From an uncultured Prevotellaceae bacterium (GTDB lineage Bacteria; Bacteroidota; Bacteroidia; Bacteroidales; Muribaculaceae), in the NCBI GenBank assembly GCA_937916085.1, contig CALGGO010000013.1, positions 1 through 64,000 on the forward strand: a DNA stretch of 64,000 nt, given 5' to 3'. Numbering within the stretch: position 1 is the stretch's first letter; each line of letters starts with the position of its first letter. Both the position numbers and the translations under genes were made by a program. The notes under the pieces are model-generated. The model was not told the DNA's origin. It ran no database searches and saw only the letters and a program-made list of their open reading frames with translations. Positions 33,129 through 42,575 of this stretch are shown here, piece after piece.

Positions 33129-33614
33129 TTACTTGTGAAGCTCCACTGTGGTGAGCTCAAAGACTAGCGTCTCGTTGGGACCAATGGGACCTTGACCTTT
33201 ATCTCCATATCCCAGATGACTGGGGATAATGGCGATGGCCTTTGCTCCAGGCTTCATAAGGGTGATTACCTCGCGGAAGCCAGCCACCACATTTTGCAGA
33301 GGGAATGGCACGGTTTCGCCTTTAGAGCTGTCAAACTCAGTGCCGTCGATGTGCTTGCCCACATATATGACATCAACAGTATCGGTGGGCTTGAAAGTGT
33401 CGCCCTCACCCTCCTCGAGAATCTTGTAGCAGAGCCCCGACTCGGTCTTGATAAATGCTGTGTCGTTCTTCATCTGCTCGGCGAGATACTTCTCACCATC
33501 CTGCTTGTTCATGTCGGCAATGGAGTCGATAGCCGATGTGTTCTTGTTGCCATTGCAACCTGTTGCCACGCCGAGCACGAGAGCAACGATTAATAAATTA
33601 AATAATCTTCTCAT
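33129..33614 (-). CDS. FKBP-type prolyl isomerase lipoprotein
   Basis: A 161-residue protein. The signal ends in GVATGC, a lipobox with Cys20, so it is a lipoprotein. The short linker leads to one FKBP domain (about 60-158) with VDVIYVGKHIDGTEFDSS, PLQNVVAGFREVITLM and LGYGDKGQGPIGPNETLVFEL. It is co-transcribed with the 471-residue FKBP gene 22 bases downstream. Confidence 0.9.
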   Translation of the reverse strand: MRRLFNLLIVALVLGVATGCNGNKNTSAIDSIADMNKQDGEKYLAEQMKNDTAFIKTESGLCYKILEEGEGDTFKPTDTVDVIYVGKHIDGTEFDSSKGETVPFPLQNVVAGFREVITLMKPGAKAIAIIPSHLGYGDKGQGPIGPNETLVFELTTVELHK

Positions 33615-33801
33615 TACTGATGCTTCACGTTGTTATTGCGTTTTTTAGACATAAGAACAAAGTTGCGATTAAGCTTGAACATTGCCAAGCGTGAGCATTA
33701 TATTCAAAACCAGACAAAAATAACAAAAAAATTGTTGACTTTGTTTTTCTTTGTTGATTTTGTTTGATTTTTGACTATGTTCTTTTGTCTAAAATTCGTT
33801 G

Positions 33802-34803
33802 TTATTTTGCTTGAGCGGGAGCCTTTTGTGGTTGAGCTGGAGCTGGCTTGCCAGGAGCTGGGCGACCAGGAGCAGGACGGCCAGGCATTGGACGGCCAGG
33901 CATTGGACGGCCAGGCATTGGAGCGGCAATAGAGTCCTGAGCTGGCGCTTTCTTGGCTGTGCCAGCAGTCATCTCAAACACGAGAGTCTCGTTAGGACCA
34001 ATCTTGCGACCGTCGCCACGCTCTTTATAAGCCATGTTTCCAGGAATGATGGCGATAACCTTCGAGCCTGGTTTCATGAGCTTGAGCACCTCGCTGAAGC
34101 CAGGAACAACACCTTGCATAGTGAAAGGAACTTCCTTGCCGTTAGAGCTGTCAAATACTCTGCCGTCGATGTGCTTGCCCTCGTAAGCGACATTCACGAT
34201 GTCGTCATCGGTGAAGTTTTCACCCTTACCTTCTTTAACAATTTTGTAGGCGATGCCCGACTTGGTCTGCTTGAAGTCTTTGTCTTTCTTCATCTGGTCA
34301 GCGATGTATTTCTTGCCAGCCTCACCGTTCTCTGCGCCCTTGATTGTTTGTGCTCTGTCGATCATGGCCATCATCTTGCCATTCATCTCCTGCATCTCTT
34401 TCTCAAGTTTCTCCATATCGAGAGTGTCTTTGCTGTCAAGCACTTTCTTGAACTCGTTGATGAAAAGTTTGCGGTCCACATTGATGCCCTGAGCCTCGAG
34501 CTGTGCGAGTTGCTGGTAAACCTGCATACCCATCTGCAAGCCCTGCATATAGCTCATGTCGTGTTGTGTGGTGTCCATATTCACCATGTCAATAATACCT
34601 TTCACCAATTGGTCTTTGTCGGTGCCTTGGAACCTCTCGGGCATAAATTGGAAGGTGGCTTTCAATTGTTTGCCCCAAAAGTTGCCGGTCAGCTCGGCAA
34701 TAGAGTCATTTACTTGATCTGCTTTTGACTTGCCGCCTTTGCAGCTAGTCATTGATGTGCCCACGAGAAGGGCAGCCATTGCTAAAAATAAAAACTTTTT
34801 CAT
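33802..34803 (-). CDS. FKBP-type prolyl isomerase lipoprotein with Pro-rich tail
   Basis: A 333-residue protein. The signal peptide ends MTSC (Cys21), so a lipoprotein. The helical FKBP N-terminal domain spans about 25-180, the FKBP domain about 185-285 (VNVAYEGKHIDGRVFDSS, GVVPGFSEVLKLM, YKERGDGRKIGPNETLVFEM). The tail repeats PGRPMPGRPAPG, a proline-rich end that could reach through or along the peptidoglycan. Its coding repeat is near-identical at DNA level, so the tail length may vary between strains. Confidence 0.9.
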   Translation of the reverse strand: MKKFLFLAMAALLVGTSMTSCKGGKSKADQVNDSIAELTGNFWGKQLKATFQFMPERFQGTDKDQLVKGIIDMVNMDTTQHDMSYMQGLQMGMQVYQQLAQLEAQGINVDRKLFINEFKKVLDSKDTLDMEKLEKEMQEMNGKMMAMIDRAQTIKGAENGEAGKKYIADQMKKDKDFKQTKSGIAYKIVKEGKGENFTDDDIVNVAYEGKHIDGRVFDSSNGKEVPFTMQGVVPGFSEVLKLMKPGSKVIAIIPGNMAYKERGDGRKIGPNETLVFEMTAGTAKKAPAQDSIAAPMPGRPMPGRPMPGRPAPGRPAPGKPAPAQPQKAPAQAK

Positions 34804-34854
34804 AATAAAATTTTGTGTATTTGTGTATTAATGTGTTGTGTAAAAATCGTTTGT

Positions 34855-34975
34855 CGGGGATCGAGGATCGGGAATCGTTGGTCGTTTATCGAAATCAAGA
34901 GGTGAGATTAAAGGCTCTACAATCTTTCATCCCTAATCGCGCGTAGCGCAACTAATCCCTAATCGCGCGAGCGCA
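34855..34975 (-). repeat. GGGGATCGAGGATCGG and TAATCGCGCG word repeats
   Basis: GGGGATCGAGGATCGGGAATCG, then twice CCCTAATCGCGCG with AGCGCA. The GATCGGG words recur at 55964-55996 and 38208-38225. Confidence 0.6.
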
Positions 34976-35560
34976 TCAAGACCCCACTTTTATCAGTTGT
35001 ACGTCAAAGACGAGAGTGGAATTGGGTTGGATGGGACCGGTGCCGTGAGGACCGTAGGCGAGGTTCGAAGGGATGAAGAGGCGCCATGCGGAGCCTTCGC
35101 TCATCAGTTGCAGACCCTCAACCCAGCCGGGAATCACTTGACCCACAGCAAAGGTGGCGGGCTCGCCGCGCTCTACCGAGCTGTCAAACACCGTGCCGTC
35201 GATCAGGCGACCTGTGTAGTGAACCGTCACCACGTCGTTGGGACCAGGCTTCTTGCCATCGCCCTCTTTTAGCACGAGGTATTGAAGTCCGCTCTCGGTA
35301 ACCTTCACGCCTTCTTGCTGGGCGTTCTGCTCAAGGAATTTCTTGCCGAGCTCCTCGTTCATAGCGCCGGCGTTGGCCTCCAGTTGTGTGAAGAAATCTT
35401 GCACAATTTTTTTGGCCTCGTCGTAGCTCATCTTTTTCTCTTTGTTCTCATACACGTCACGCAGGGCGTCGGCAAAGTCGTCGGCATTGATGCTCTGGAT
35501 TCCCGAGCCCTTAAAATTCTGGGCCATACTCAAGCCCAGTGCATAGCTTAATTTGTCCAT
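34976..35560 (-). CDS. FKBP-type prolyl isomerase, FklB/MIP type
   Basis: A 194-residue protein from the ATG at 35560; the frame extends 18 codons farther but that part spans the promoter (35600-35607). No signal peptide is seen, so it is probably cytoplasmic. Helical dimerisation domain about 1-85 (DKLSYALGLSMAQN), FKBP domain about 95-192 (VVTVHYTGRLIDGTVFDSS, GQVIPGWVEGLQLM, LAYGPHGTGPIQPNSTLVFDV) with all usual binding-pocket residues. It is the fourth FKBP gene in 4 kb. Confidence 0.92.
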   Translation of the reverse strand: MDKLSYALGLSMAQNFKGSGIQSINADDFADALRDVYENKEKKMSYDEAKKIVQDFFTQLEANAGAMNEELGKKFLEQNAQQEGVKVTESGLQYLVLKEGDGKKPGPNDVVTVHYTGRLIDGTVFDSSVERGEPATFAVGQVIPGWVEGLQLMSEGSAWRLFIPSNLAYGPHGTGPIQPNSTLVFDVQLIKVGS

Positions 35561-35599
35561 GATATATTTTATTGTTTCTATTTGTTTCAAATCAAACTG

Positions 35600-35607
35600 C
35601 AAAGGTA
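35600..35607 (-). promoter_or_regulatory. -7 element before the FklB-type gene
   Basis: Minus strand TACCTTTG 40 bases before the ATG at 35560, supporting that start over the longer frame. Confidence 0.6.
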
Positions 35608-35694
35608 TAGACATTTAACGGTAAAAAGGCTATTTTTTAGATAAAAATTGTTTAAAAATAGTTATTTGATTTTTTATAGAAGGGCTGTCGCTCG

Positions 35695-35757
35695 GGTCGG
35701 ACAAGTCGGACAAGTCAGACAGGTCAGATAGGTCAGAACTGTCCGAACTGCCTGAAA
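35695..35757 (+). repeat. GGACAAGTC word repeat between divergent genes
   Basis: CGGACAAGTC, CAGACAGGTC and CAGATAGGTC words, about six in a row, in the spacer between the FklB-type gene and rel. Confidence 0.65.
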
Positions 35758-35827
35758 AATCAATTCCGAAAAGTGTAAAAAACTAAAAATCTCACTAAAA
35801 AATGCAGGTTGTTTCACTTTTTATTGC

Positions 35828-35835
35828 TAAGTTTG
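35828..35835 (+). promoter_or_regulatory. -7 element before rel
   Basis: TAAGTTTG, 42 bases before the ATG at 35877. Confidence 0.55.
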
Positions 35836-35876
35836 TAAACTAGAATAGCAGTATAACTTTTTTACACTCATTTCTT

Positions 35877-38144
35877 ATGACAATAGAGGAAGAGAACAAG
35901 ATAATAGACGAAGCTTATCAACGGCTGCTAAACGGCTATCTGTCAAGCAACCACCGCAAGAAGGTGGAGAAGATAGAGAAGTCCTACCGCTTTGCGCGCC
36001 GTGCTCACGAAGGCATACGTCGCCGCTCGGGAGAGCCTTATATCCTTCACCCCATCGCTGTGGCCACCATCGTGAGCCAAGAGATAGGGATGGGCTCCAC
36101 ATCGATATGCGCCGCTCTGCTCCACGATGTTGTGGAGGACACAGAATATACCACCGAAGACATCAAAGCCATCTTTGGCGACGAGGTGATTACCGAGACT
36201 GGCGAAAAGGTGGGTGAGAAGATTGCCAACATCGTTGACGGCCTCACCAAGATTTCGGGAGGCATTTTTGGCGACAAGGCAAGCGCACAAGCCGAGAACT
36301 TCAGGAAGCTGCTGCTCACCATGAGCGAAGACGTGCGTGTGATACTCATCAAGATTGCCGACCGCCTGCACAACATGCGCACCCTGGCTTCCATGCCACC
36401 AGCCAAGCAGTACAAGATTGCCGGTGAGACTCTTTACATCTATGCTCCGCTGGCTCACCGCTTAGGGCTCTATGCCATTAAATCGGAGCTTGAAGACCTG
36501 AGCTTCAAATATGAGCACCCCGATATCTACAAGTCAATCACCGATGCTGTGGAGGCGAGTGCCAGCAAGCGCAATGACTTGTTTGAGCGTTTCTCGGAGC
36601 CTATACGCACCCGCCTCGATGCTATGGGGCTGGAATATGAGTTCAAGGCGAGAGTGAAGTCGTGCTACTCGATTTGGAAAAAGATGCAGGCGAAACGCAT
36701 ACCCATCGATGAGATTTATGACATCTATGCCGCGCGCATCGTCTTTGAATGTCCCGACGACAAGGACGAGAACGTCACCTGCTGGGCCATCTACAACGAA
36801 ATCACCAAAATCTACAACCAGATACATCCTGGCCGCATCCGCGACTGGCTCACGCGTTCTAAACCCAACGGATATCGCGCTCTTCACTTGACAGTGATGG
36901 GACCCGACGGCGAGTGGATAGAGATGCAGATACGCAGTCGCAAGATGGACATCATCGACGAGCGAGGCATGACTGCACACTGGATTTATAAAAGCGGCAA
37001 CGAGGAGCTTGAAGAAGACATTCAGTTAGAGAAGCTGATTAGAGAAATTGACGACATCCTCAAGGATCCCGAGCCTAACGCCCTCGACTTCCTCGACTCG
37101 ATAAAGCTGAACCTCTATGCCCGTGAAATCACGGTGTTCACTCCCAAGGGCGACAATGTGACACTGCCTAAAGGCGCCACAGTGCTCGACCTGGCTTTCA
37201 CGCTACACTCCGAGATAGGATACCACTGCATAGCCGGCAAGGTGAACCACCGCCTTGTGCCTATCTCACATAAGCTCTCTAGTGGCGACCAAGTGGAAAT
37301 TTTGACTTCGCAGACAATGAAGCCCTTGCCCGAGTGGTCAAAATTTGTGGTTAGCGCCAAAGGCAAGAGACGTCTGAACCTCGCCTTCAGGCACATGCGC
37401 CGCGAGATAATGGACCGTGGTGAGGATCAGTTCAAGAAATTTATGGCACTGAACTCTGCCGAAATCAACAACGAGAACCTCACACGCATCATCAGCTCGC
37501 TGGGTGTGCAGAACAAAGATGAGCTATACTACAAGATTGGCAACAGCGACATCGAGCTGTCGCCAGTAATCCTCAAGGCCCTGAAACCGGCATCGCAAAA
37601 CCTGCTAAGCAAGCTGTGGAGAAACTCGTTTGGCAACAAGCCGGCGAAGGACGACAACACTGGCGACAAAGCACCTGCTGCCAACGAAATCGACCGCAAG
37701 AAGGTGTATGTGCTCAAGACCGAAGACGGCAAGAGCAACTACCGCCTCTCGAAGTGCTGCCATCCCTTGCCAGGCGACGACGTGGTAGCTTTTGTCTCGC
37801 GCAAGAACGAAGTGGTAGTACACAGGATCGACTGCCCCACCGCCATGCGCCTCAAGACCGGATATGGCGGGCGCATCATCGAGACACAGTGGCAGCTCGG
37901 CAACGAGACGTTCTTTACCTCTATCAAGGTCGAGGGCGTTGACCGCATGGGAATCCTGCAAGAGATCATCTACCTGATTTCCACCAACCTTGCCATCAAC
38001 ATACGTCGCCTGAACATCACCTCCGAGGGCGGAGTGTTCTCTTGCGAGATGGATGTGCTGGTCGAGGATGTGGGCGCTGTCACCAAGATGTGCAAGCGAC
38101 TGGCAAAGGTGAAAGGCGTCACACGGGCGGTTAGACAGAGGTAA
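35877..38144 (+). CDS. rel: Bifunctional (p)ppGpp synthetase/hydrolase
   Basis: A 755-residue RelA/SpoT-type enzyme. HD hydrolase domain about 25-200, with intact HDVVEDT (His83, Asp84); synthetase domain about 240-360 (SCYSIWKKMQ, EIYDIYAARIVF, NGYRALHLTVMGP, EMQIRSRKMD); TGS about 395-460; helical and zinc-finger-like Cys region (RLSKCCHPLPGDDVV) about 620-640; ACT at about 680-755. Both active sites appear complete, so it should make and destroy the stringent-response alarmone. It is one of the best-preserved core genes here. Confidence 0.95.
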   Translation: MTIEEENKIIDEAYQRLLNGYLSSNHRKKVEKIEKSYRFARRAHEGIRRRSGEPYILHPIAVATIVSQEIGMGSTSICAALLHDVVEDTEYTTEDIKAIFGDEVITETGEKVGEKIANIVDGLTKISGGIFGDKASAQAENFRKLLLTMSEDVRVILIKIADRLHNMRTLASMPPAKQYKIAGETLYIYAPLAHRLGLYAIKSELEDLSFKYEHPDIYKSITDAVEASASKRNDLFERFSEPIRTRLDAMGLEYEFKARVKSCYSIWKKMQAKRIPIDEIYDIYAARIVFECPDDKDENVTCWAIYNEITKIYNQIHPGRIRDWLTRSKPNGYRALHLTVMGPDGEWIEMQIRSRKMDIIDERGMTAHWIYKSGNEELEEDIQLEKLIREIDDILKDPEPNALDFLDSIKLNLYAREITVFTPKGDNVTLPKGATVLDLAFTLHSEIGYHCIAGKVNHRLVPISHKLSSGDQVEILTSQTMKPLPEWSKFVVSAKGKRRLNLAFRHMRREIMDRGEDQFKKFMALNSAEINNENLTRIISSLGVQNKDELYYKIGNSDIELSPVILKALKPASQNLLSKLWRNSFGNKPAKDDNTGDKAPAANEIDRKKVYVLKTEDGKSNYRLSKCCHPLPGDDVVAFVSRKNEVVVHRIDCPTAMRLKTGYGGRIIETQWQLGNETFFTSIKVEGVDRMGILQEIIYLISTNLAINIRRLNITSEGGVFSCEMDVLVEDVGAVTKMCKRLAKVKGVTRAVRQR

Positions 38145-38147
38145 GGC

Positions 38148-38228
38148 ACAGAGTTCAGAGTTCTCAGTTCAGAGTTCTCAGTTCAGAGTTCACAGTTCAG
38201 AGTTTTCCGATCCCCGATCCCCGTGCGG
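38148..38228 (+). repeat. CAGAGTTCTCAGTTCAGAGTT word repeat
   Basis: AGAGTTCAGAGTT and AGTTCTCAGTT words repeated five times, then CCGATCCCCGATCCCCG. The same vocabulary is at 51290-51320 and 52992-53036. Confidence 0.65.
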
Positions 38229-38277
38229 AGCACGACAATGCAACAAAAACATTTATTTCACGTTTATATATAACAAA

Positions 38278-40386
38278 ATGAAGCAATCGTTAAAGACAAA
38301 AGTGATTATCTTGCTGCTCACCGCTGTCACGGTGGGGGTGCTGTCGCTTTTCTTAGTGGGAGGCACCAGCAACAAGCTTGTCTATATAGAGGGACGTCCG
38401 TGGAACTATCCCAAGCTCATCGCTCCGTTTGATATCCCCATAGAATATGACTCTATTAGTGAGTCGCACATCCGAGACAGCATAAACGCCACTTTTGCTC
38501 CTTTCTACATTGAGAAAAACGACATCAAGGAGGAAGCGATTTCACATATCAAGACCTCGCTCGACTCTATTACCTCGCTAAAGCCTGCTGTAAAGAACAA
38601 GATTCTCGGATATGTCGATACATTGTTTAGCCACGGCATCATCGACATTGAAACTCAGAATAAGATCTCACGAGGTGAAATCACCGAAATCAGGAAATAT
38701 TCCCAAGACGATATTAATATCAGCACGGTGAGCACTTCGCAACTGCACACACACGAGGCTGCCTATAAGGAAATTAAAGAATTATTGTCGTCGATACACA
38801 TCCCCGAGGAATGGCAGGTATCAGAAATTCTATATAACGACATAAAACCCACGCTGGAATATGATGCCGCAAAGACCGAGGCACAGCTCGAAGAGGTGAG
38901 CAAAATGGCTTTGGCGCCACATGGCATGAAGGTGAAAGGTGAGCGCATCATCGACTATGGAGAAATTGTAACCCCCGATAAATACACGCTGCTGAAGACC
39001 TACGAGCGCATCCTTAATGAGAAGAATATCGACAACTCGGTGAAGAGTTTCTCGCGCTACGGCAACATAGTGCTGCTGTTTCTCATCTTGTTGGCCTATT
39101 ATCTTTTCATCCGCACTCTTGTCCCCGAAGTGTTCAAAAGTCTGCGGAGCATGGTGTTCCTGTTCAGCTTCATCTTCCTGTTTGTGCTTATCGTATATCT
39201 CATATCACTGCTACGGCCGGGGTTCTTGTATATAGTGCCCTTTGCGTTGGTGCCTATTGTAGTGACGATATTCTTCAACACGTCGGTGGGATTCTTGACC
39301 CACATGGTGGTGGTGCTTCTGAGCTCATTTGTGGCTCCCGACTCCATCGACTTTGTGATTATGCAGTTCTTGGCGGGCATCATTGCCATCGTCTCCATCA
39401 AGGGACTGATGCAGCGCTCGCAACTGGTGGTGTGCGCTATATTCATATTCTTGTGCTACACCATCACCTATGTCACTCAATATGTGGTGCGCTATGGAGC
39501 CAACGAGACAGTAGATTGGCATGTGATACTCTATTTCGCCGTCAACTGCATTGTGTTGTCGTTTGCCTACTTCGGCATCTTCATCGTGGAGAAGATATTT
39601 GGCTTCACCTCACAAGTGACGCTGGTGGAGCTGAGCGACATCAACAACGATGCGCTGCGTGAACTCTCAGAGAACTGCCCTGGCACCTTCCAGCACTCGC
39701 TGCAGGTGGCTACACTGGCTGGCGAGGCGGCGCGGCAGATAGGCGCCAATGTTCAGCTGGTGCGTGCCGGAGCATTGTATCACGACATTGGCAAAATCGA
39801 CAATCCTGCCTTCTTCACCGAGAACCAGAGCGGCGTGAACCCGCACGATGTGCTCAGGCCCGAACAGAGTGCCGCGATAGTCATCTCACATGTGACCGAT
39901 GGCATCAGGCGTGCCGAGAAAGCTAAGCTGCCTCAGGTGATAAAAGACCTCATCGCACAGCACCACGGCACCAGCAAGACGCGTTACTTCTACAACAAAG
40001 CGTTGCGGCAGAGCGCTACGGGAAATGTGCCTGCTGAGCCATATACCTATCCAGGTCCCAACCCCACTACCTGCGAGGCGGCAATACTGATGATGGCCGA
40101 CGCCTGCGAGGCGGCTACCAAGAGCCTGAGCAATCCCAATGAACAAAACATCACCGAAATGGTAGAAAAGATTGTGGAAGGACAGATTGCCGACGGCATG
40201 TTCTACAATGCCCCCATCAGCTACAAGCAAATCACCGAGGTCAAGAAGTGCCTGATAAAACGCCTGCTCACCTTCTATCACACCCGCGTCTCTTACCCCG
40301 AAGATGTGAAACCCAACGTGCCAATAGACAACGATGCTACTGGGAGCGAACAAACAACCAGCCAAGCACCTCAACCTGAAACCTAG
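38278..40386 (+). CDS. PgpH-type c-di-AMP phosphodiesterase (7TM-HD)
   Basis: A 702-residue membrane protein. One span about 8-28; an extracytoplasmic 7TMR-HDED domain about 40-255; seven spans about 265-460; cytoplasmic HD domain about 475-650 with HSLQVATLAGEAARQIG, ALYHDIGKID (His/Asp near 498) and IAQHHGTSKTRYF. In other bacteria this layout (PgpH) degrades c-di-AMP. It lies 133 bases after rel, so two nucleotide-messenger enzymes are neighbours, though a repeat separates them. Confidence 0.9.
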   Translation: MKQSLKTKVIILLLTAVTVGVLSLFLVGGTSNKLVYIEGRPWNYPKLIAPFDIPIEYDSISESHIRDSINATFAPFYIEKNDIKEEAISHIKTSLDSITSLKPAVKNKILGYVDTLFSHGIIDIETQNKISRGEITEIRKYSQDDINISTVSTSQLHTHEAAYKEIKELLSSIHIPEEWQVSEILYNDIKPTLEYDAAKTEAQLEEVSKMALAPHGMKVKGERIIDYGEIVTPDKYTLLKTYERILNEKNIDNSVKSFSRYGNIVLLFLILLAYYLFIRTLVPEVFKSLRSMVFLFSFIFLFVLIVYLISLLRPGFLYIVPFALVPIVVTIFFNTSVGFLTHMVVVLLSSFVAPDSIDFVIMQFLAGIIAIVSIKGLMQRSQLVVCAIFIFLCYTITYVTQYVVRYGANETVDWHVILYFAVNCIVLSFAYFGIFIVEKIFGFTSQVTLVELSDINNDALRELSENCPGTFQHSLQVATLAGEAARQIGANVQLVRAGALYHDIGKIDNPAFFTENQSGVNPHDVLRPEQSAAIVISHVTDGIRRAEKAKLPQVIKDLIAQHHGTSKTRYFYNKALRQSATGNVPAEPYTYPGPNPTTCEAAILMMADACEAATKSLSNPNEQNITEMVEKIVEGQIADGMFYNAPISYKQITEVKKCLIKRLLTFYHTRVSYPEDVKPNVPIDNDATGSEQTTSQAPQPET

Positions 40387-40389
40387 CGA

Positions 40390-40475
40390 AGCAACAAACT
40401 AGCAAGCAAAGCTTGCGGCAAACCAGCGAGCAACGCGAGCGGCAAAACCAGCGAGCGCAGCGAGCGACAAAACTT
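40390..40475 (+). repeat. GCGAGC/AAAACCAG word repeat
   Basis: AGCAAGCAAAGCTTGCGGC, AACCAGCGAGC and GCAGCGAGCGACAAAAC; reverse-complement relative of 4070-4255. Confidence 0.6.
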
Positions 40476-40482
40476 AATAAAA

Positions 40483-41001
40483 ATGACATTTTACACTATC
40501 TTGCTCATATTAGGAACCATCGGCCTTATTGCGGCTCTGGTACTTGTGATAAAGCCATGGACAGTGGCGGCGATACCTGCCTACGCTGGTTTGTGGCTCC
40601 TGCACTTGAGCAAATACACCATGTTCCCCAAGTGGACGTTCATCTTTTATGGCGTAGCCACAGCAATGGTGGTGGGACTGAAATACATCTCTCCAAAAGG
40701 TGAGCCCGACGGACGCACCACAGGAAATCTGTACATAGGGCTTGGCGCCATGATGGGATGCCTGCTGGGCATGCTCATCGACGCGCGATTTATGCTTCTG
40801 GGTACCGCCCTCGGAGCGGTGATGGGCGAGGTGGCATTCAGCCGCACGCCTCATGGCAAGTGGCTCATGCTTTCAAAATCCAATTTTATTCAGTACCTTT
40901 GCGCCCGAGGATTGCCCGCCATCGTCGCCGTGGCAATGATAGGCGTGGGAATTGAAGGTTTTGTCTATGACATAGCCGATGTGAAACCGATTTTCTTATA
41001 A
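40483..41001 (+). CDS. Small integral membrane protein, unknown function
   Basis: A 172-residue protein with about five hydrophobic spans (about 3-20, 27-45, 52-68, 84-120, 143-163). I recognise no domain. The start at 40483 directly follows the word repeat; another frame across the same region (40413-40703) has repeat-derived composition and is rejected. It follows the PgpH-type gene on the same strand and may be transcribed with it. Confidence 0.65.
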   Translation: MTFYTILLILGTIGLIAALVLVIKPWTVAAIPAYAGLWLLHLSKYTMFPKWTFIFYGVATAMVVGLKYISPKGEPDGRTTGNLYIGLGAMMGCLLGMLIDARFMLLGTALGAVMGEVAFSRTPHGKWLMLSKSNFIQYLCARGLPAIVAVAMIGVGIEGFVYDIADVKPIFL

Positions 41002-41065
41002 AGTAAGAAGTATAAAGTAAGAAGTATGAAGTAAGAAGTAAAAAGTATAAAGTAAAAAGCAAGAA
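41002..41065 (+). repeat. AAGTAAGAAGTATAAAG word repeat
   Basis: AGTAAGAAGTATAAAGTAAGAAG words, about eight in a row, purine-rich. Confidence 0.7.
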
Positions 41066-41130
41066 AGACGTTTTGATGGCTACTATTGCCTCGTTTGCTT
41101 GTCAACTCGTCAGCTTAAAAAATAATAGAT

Positions 41131-41847
41131 ATGAACAAAAACAGAATATACATTTCATTAGTGTTGCTCGTGCTCTCGGCAGTGGCCGTGAATGCGCAGT
41201 ATAAATTTAAAGTTACCGAGCTTGATTTCGACAAGATCAAGCAGGAGACCCTCAACCCCAATTCGCGCTACTACTACCCCAAACTCGTGAAGTCGTTCAA
41301 GAGCAACGACACCATCATGAACTTTGAGGCCTATCGCAACCTGTATTACGGCTTCGTGTTCCAAGAGGACTACAACCCTTTCCGCCACAATGATTTTGAA
41401 GGGAAAGAAGAGGTGGAGGCGCTATACTACAAAAATCCGCCACTGTCGCGCGAGGACTGCGACAAGATAGCGCGATATGCCGAGAGGGCGCTCGACGACA
41501 ACCTCTTCGACATCGACCAGCTCAACTACTACATCTATGCCTTGAAAGAGAAGAAGAAATATGCTCGCGCGGCAGTGAGGCAGTACCGCCTCGACAAACT
41601 CATCGCTGCCATCATGTCGAGCGGTCGAGGCACCGAGGATGAGCCGTGGGTGGTGATTTTCCCAGAGCACGAATATGCCATCATCAACTTCCTGGGATAT
41701 GTCGCCACCGACCACCAGGAGCTTGACGGAGGCATCGACTGCATCAAGTCGGTGAGCGACAAAGACCCAAAGAAGACCCGTGACTTCTACTTCGATGTGT
41801 CGCAAATGCTCCAAGAGACCGCACGCAAATTCCCCGACGATTTCTAG
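41131..41847 (+). CDS. DUF4919-type exported protein
   Basis: A 238-residue protein with a signal peptide (about 1-22, ending VNA-Q) and one domain that looks like DUF4919: FEAYRNLYYGFVFQEDYNPF, a tetratricopeptide-like helical middle (ALDDNLFDIDQLNYYIYALKE) and a C-terminal GTEDEPWVVIFPEHEY block. Function unknown; found in Bacteroidales envelopes. It has an ATG 5' flank of AAAAAATAATAGAT without a strong ribosome-binding site, as is common in this phylum. Confidence 0.75.
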   Translation: MNKNRIYISLVLLVLSAVAVNAQYKFKVTELDFDKIKQETLNPNSRYYYPKLVKSFKSNDTIMNFEAYRNLYYGFVFQEDYNPFRHNDFEGKEEVEALYYKNPPLSREDCDKIARYAERALDDNLFDIDQLNYYIYALKEKKKYARAAVRQYRLDKLIAAIMSSGRGTEDEPWVVIFPEHEYAIINFLGYVATDHQELDGGIDCIKSVSDKDPKKTRDFYFDVSQMLQETARKFPDDF

Positions 41848-41934
41848 AAAATAAAGGTTATTGGCTAGAGGTTATTGGTTATAGTTTAGAGAGCAATAAA
41901 TACTGTTTATAAACCTCAATAAAAAATATCAGTT

Positions 41935-42441
41935 ATGAAAAAAAGTTTCTTATTATTACTTGCCTCCGTGTTGTTGCCCTTTGCAATCAATGCACAAGGT
42001 GTTTTCATGGCCTATATCGTTGACAATGATGGCCCAATGACCAACATCCGCAATGCGCCACATGGGAAAGTGGTGGATACGCTGCCCACCGACAAGTCGC
42101 TTGCCGTAACACTGCTGTCGGCAAAGGGAGAATGGTGGAAAATCGACGACGTGGTGGACCAATATGGCGACGACGAGATGGAGTTCGTGCTCCGCAACTC
42201 GAAGACAGGCTACTGGATTCACCGCTCGCTGCTGCAGTTTAGCATTGCTGGCGACCCTAAAGGCGCTCTGCGAGCCACACCATCGGCTAAGGGAAAAGCC
42301 GTAAAAATTACTGGTGAGCCCTATTTTCACCCCATCACCATCAAGGGCAAGTGGCTGAAATGTGTAAGCACCGACGGAAAATGCACCGGATGGATTCACC
42401 GCGACAGGATTTGCTCTAACCCCCTTACCACTTGTCCGTAG
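41935..42441 (+). CDS. Exported SH3-like domain protein
   Basis: A 168-residue protein with a signal peptide (about 1-20, ending INA-Q). NDGPMTNIRNAPHGKVVDTL and the following strands (about 28-75), then GALRATPSAKGKAVKI and KWLKCVSTDGKCTGWIHRDRIC (about 115-160), look like two SH3b-type units. Such domains bind peptidoglycan or proteins in the periplasm. The partner is unknown. Confidence 0.75.
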   Translation: MKKSFLLLLASVLLPFAINAQGVFMAYIVDNDGPMTNIRNAPHGKVVDTLPTDKSLAVTLLSAKGEWWKIDDVVDQYGDDEMEFVLRNSKTGYWIHRSLLQFSIAGDPKGALRATPSAKGKAVKITGEPYFHPITIKGKWLKCVSTDGKCTGWIHRDRICSNPLTTCP

Positions 42442-42475
42442 GCAGGAAAGACAAAAAAGTTACGGAAAACAAGAA

Positions 42476-42511
42476 AAAAATCGCAATAAATTTGTTTTTA
42501 TTGCGATTTTT
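42476..42511. terminator. Bidirectional-type terminator after the SH3 gene
   Basis: A perfect 15-bp stem (42476-42490 with 42497-42511, core ATCGCAATAAA) with A-run before and T-run after, 35 bases after the SH3 stop. It ends 65 bases before the chosen Xer start and argues against the longer Xer frame that would run through it. Confidence 0.85.
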
Positions 42512-42575
42512 GTCTAACTTAGAGGCGTTATTAAAGAACCTTACCAGCAAACTGAAGTTTCAAGCCCGTCACAGC

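Noticed and set aside
42432..42575. A longer N-terminus for the Xer recombinase
   Set aside because: The extra codons run through a perfect 15-bp terminator stem and are not typical of Xer proteins; the start at 42576 gives the usual length.
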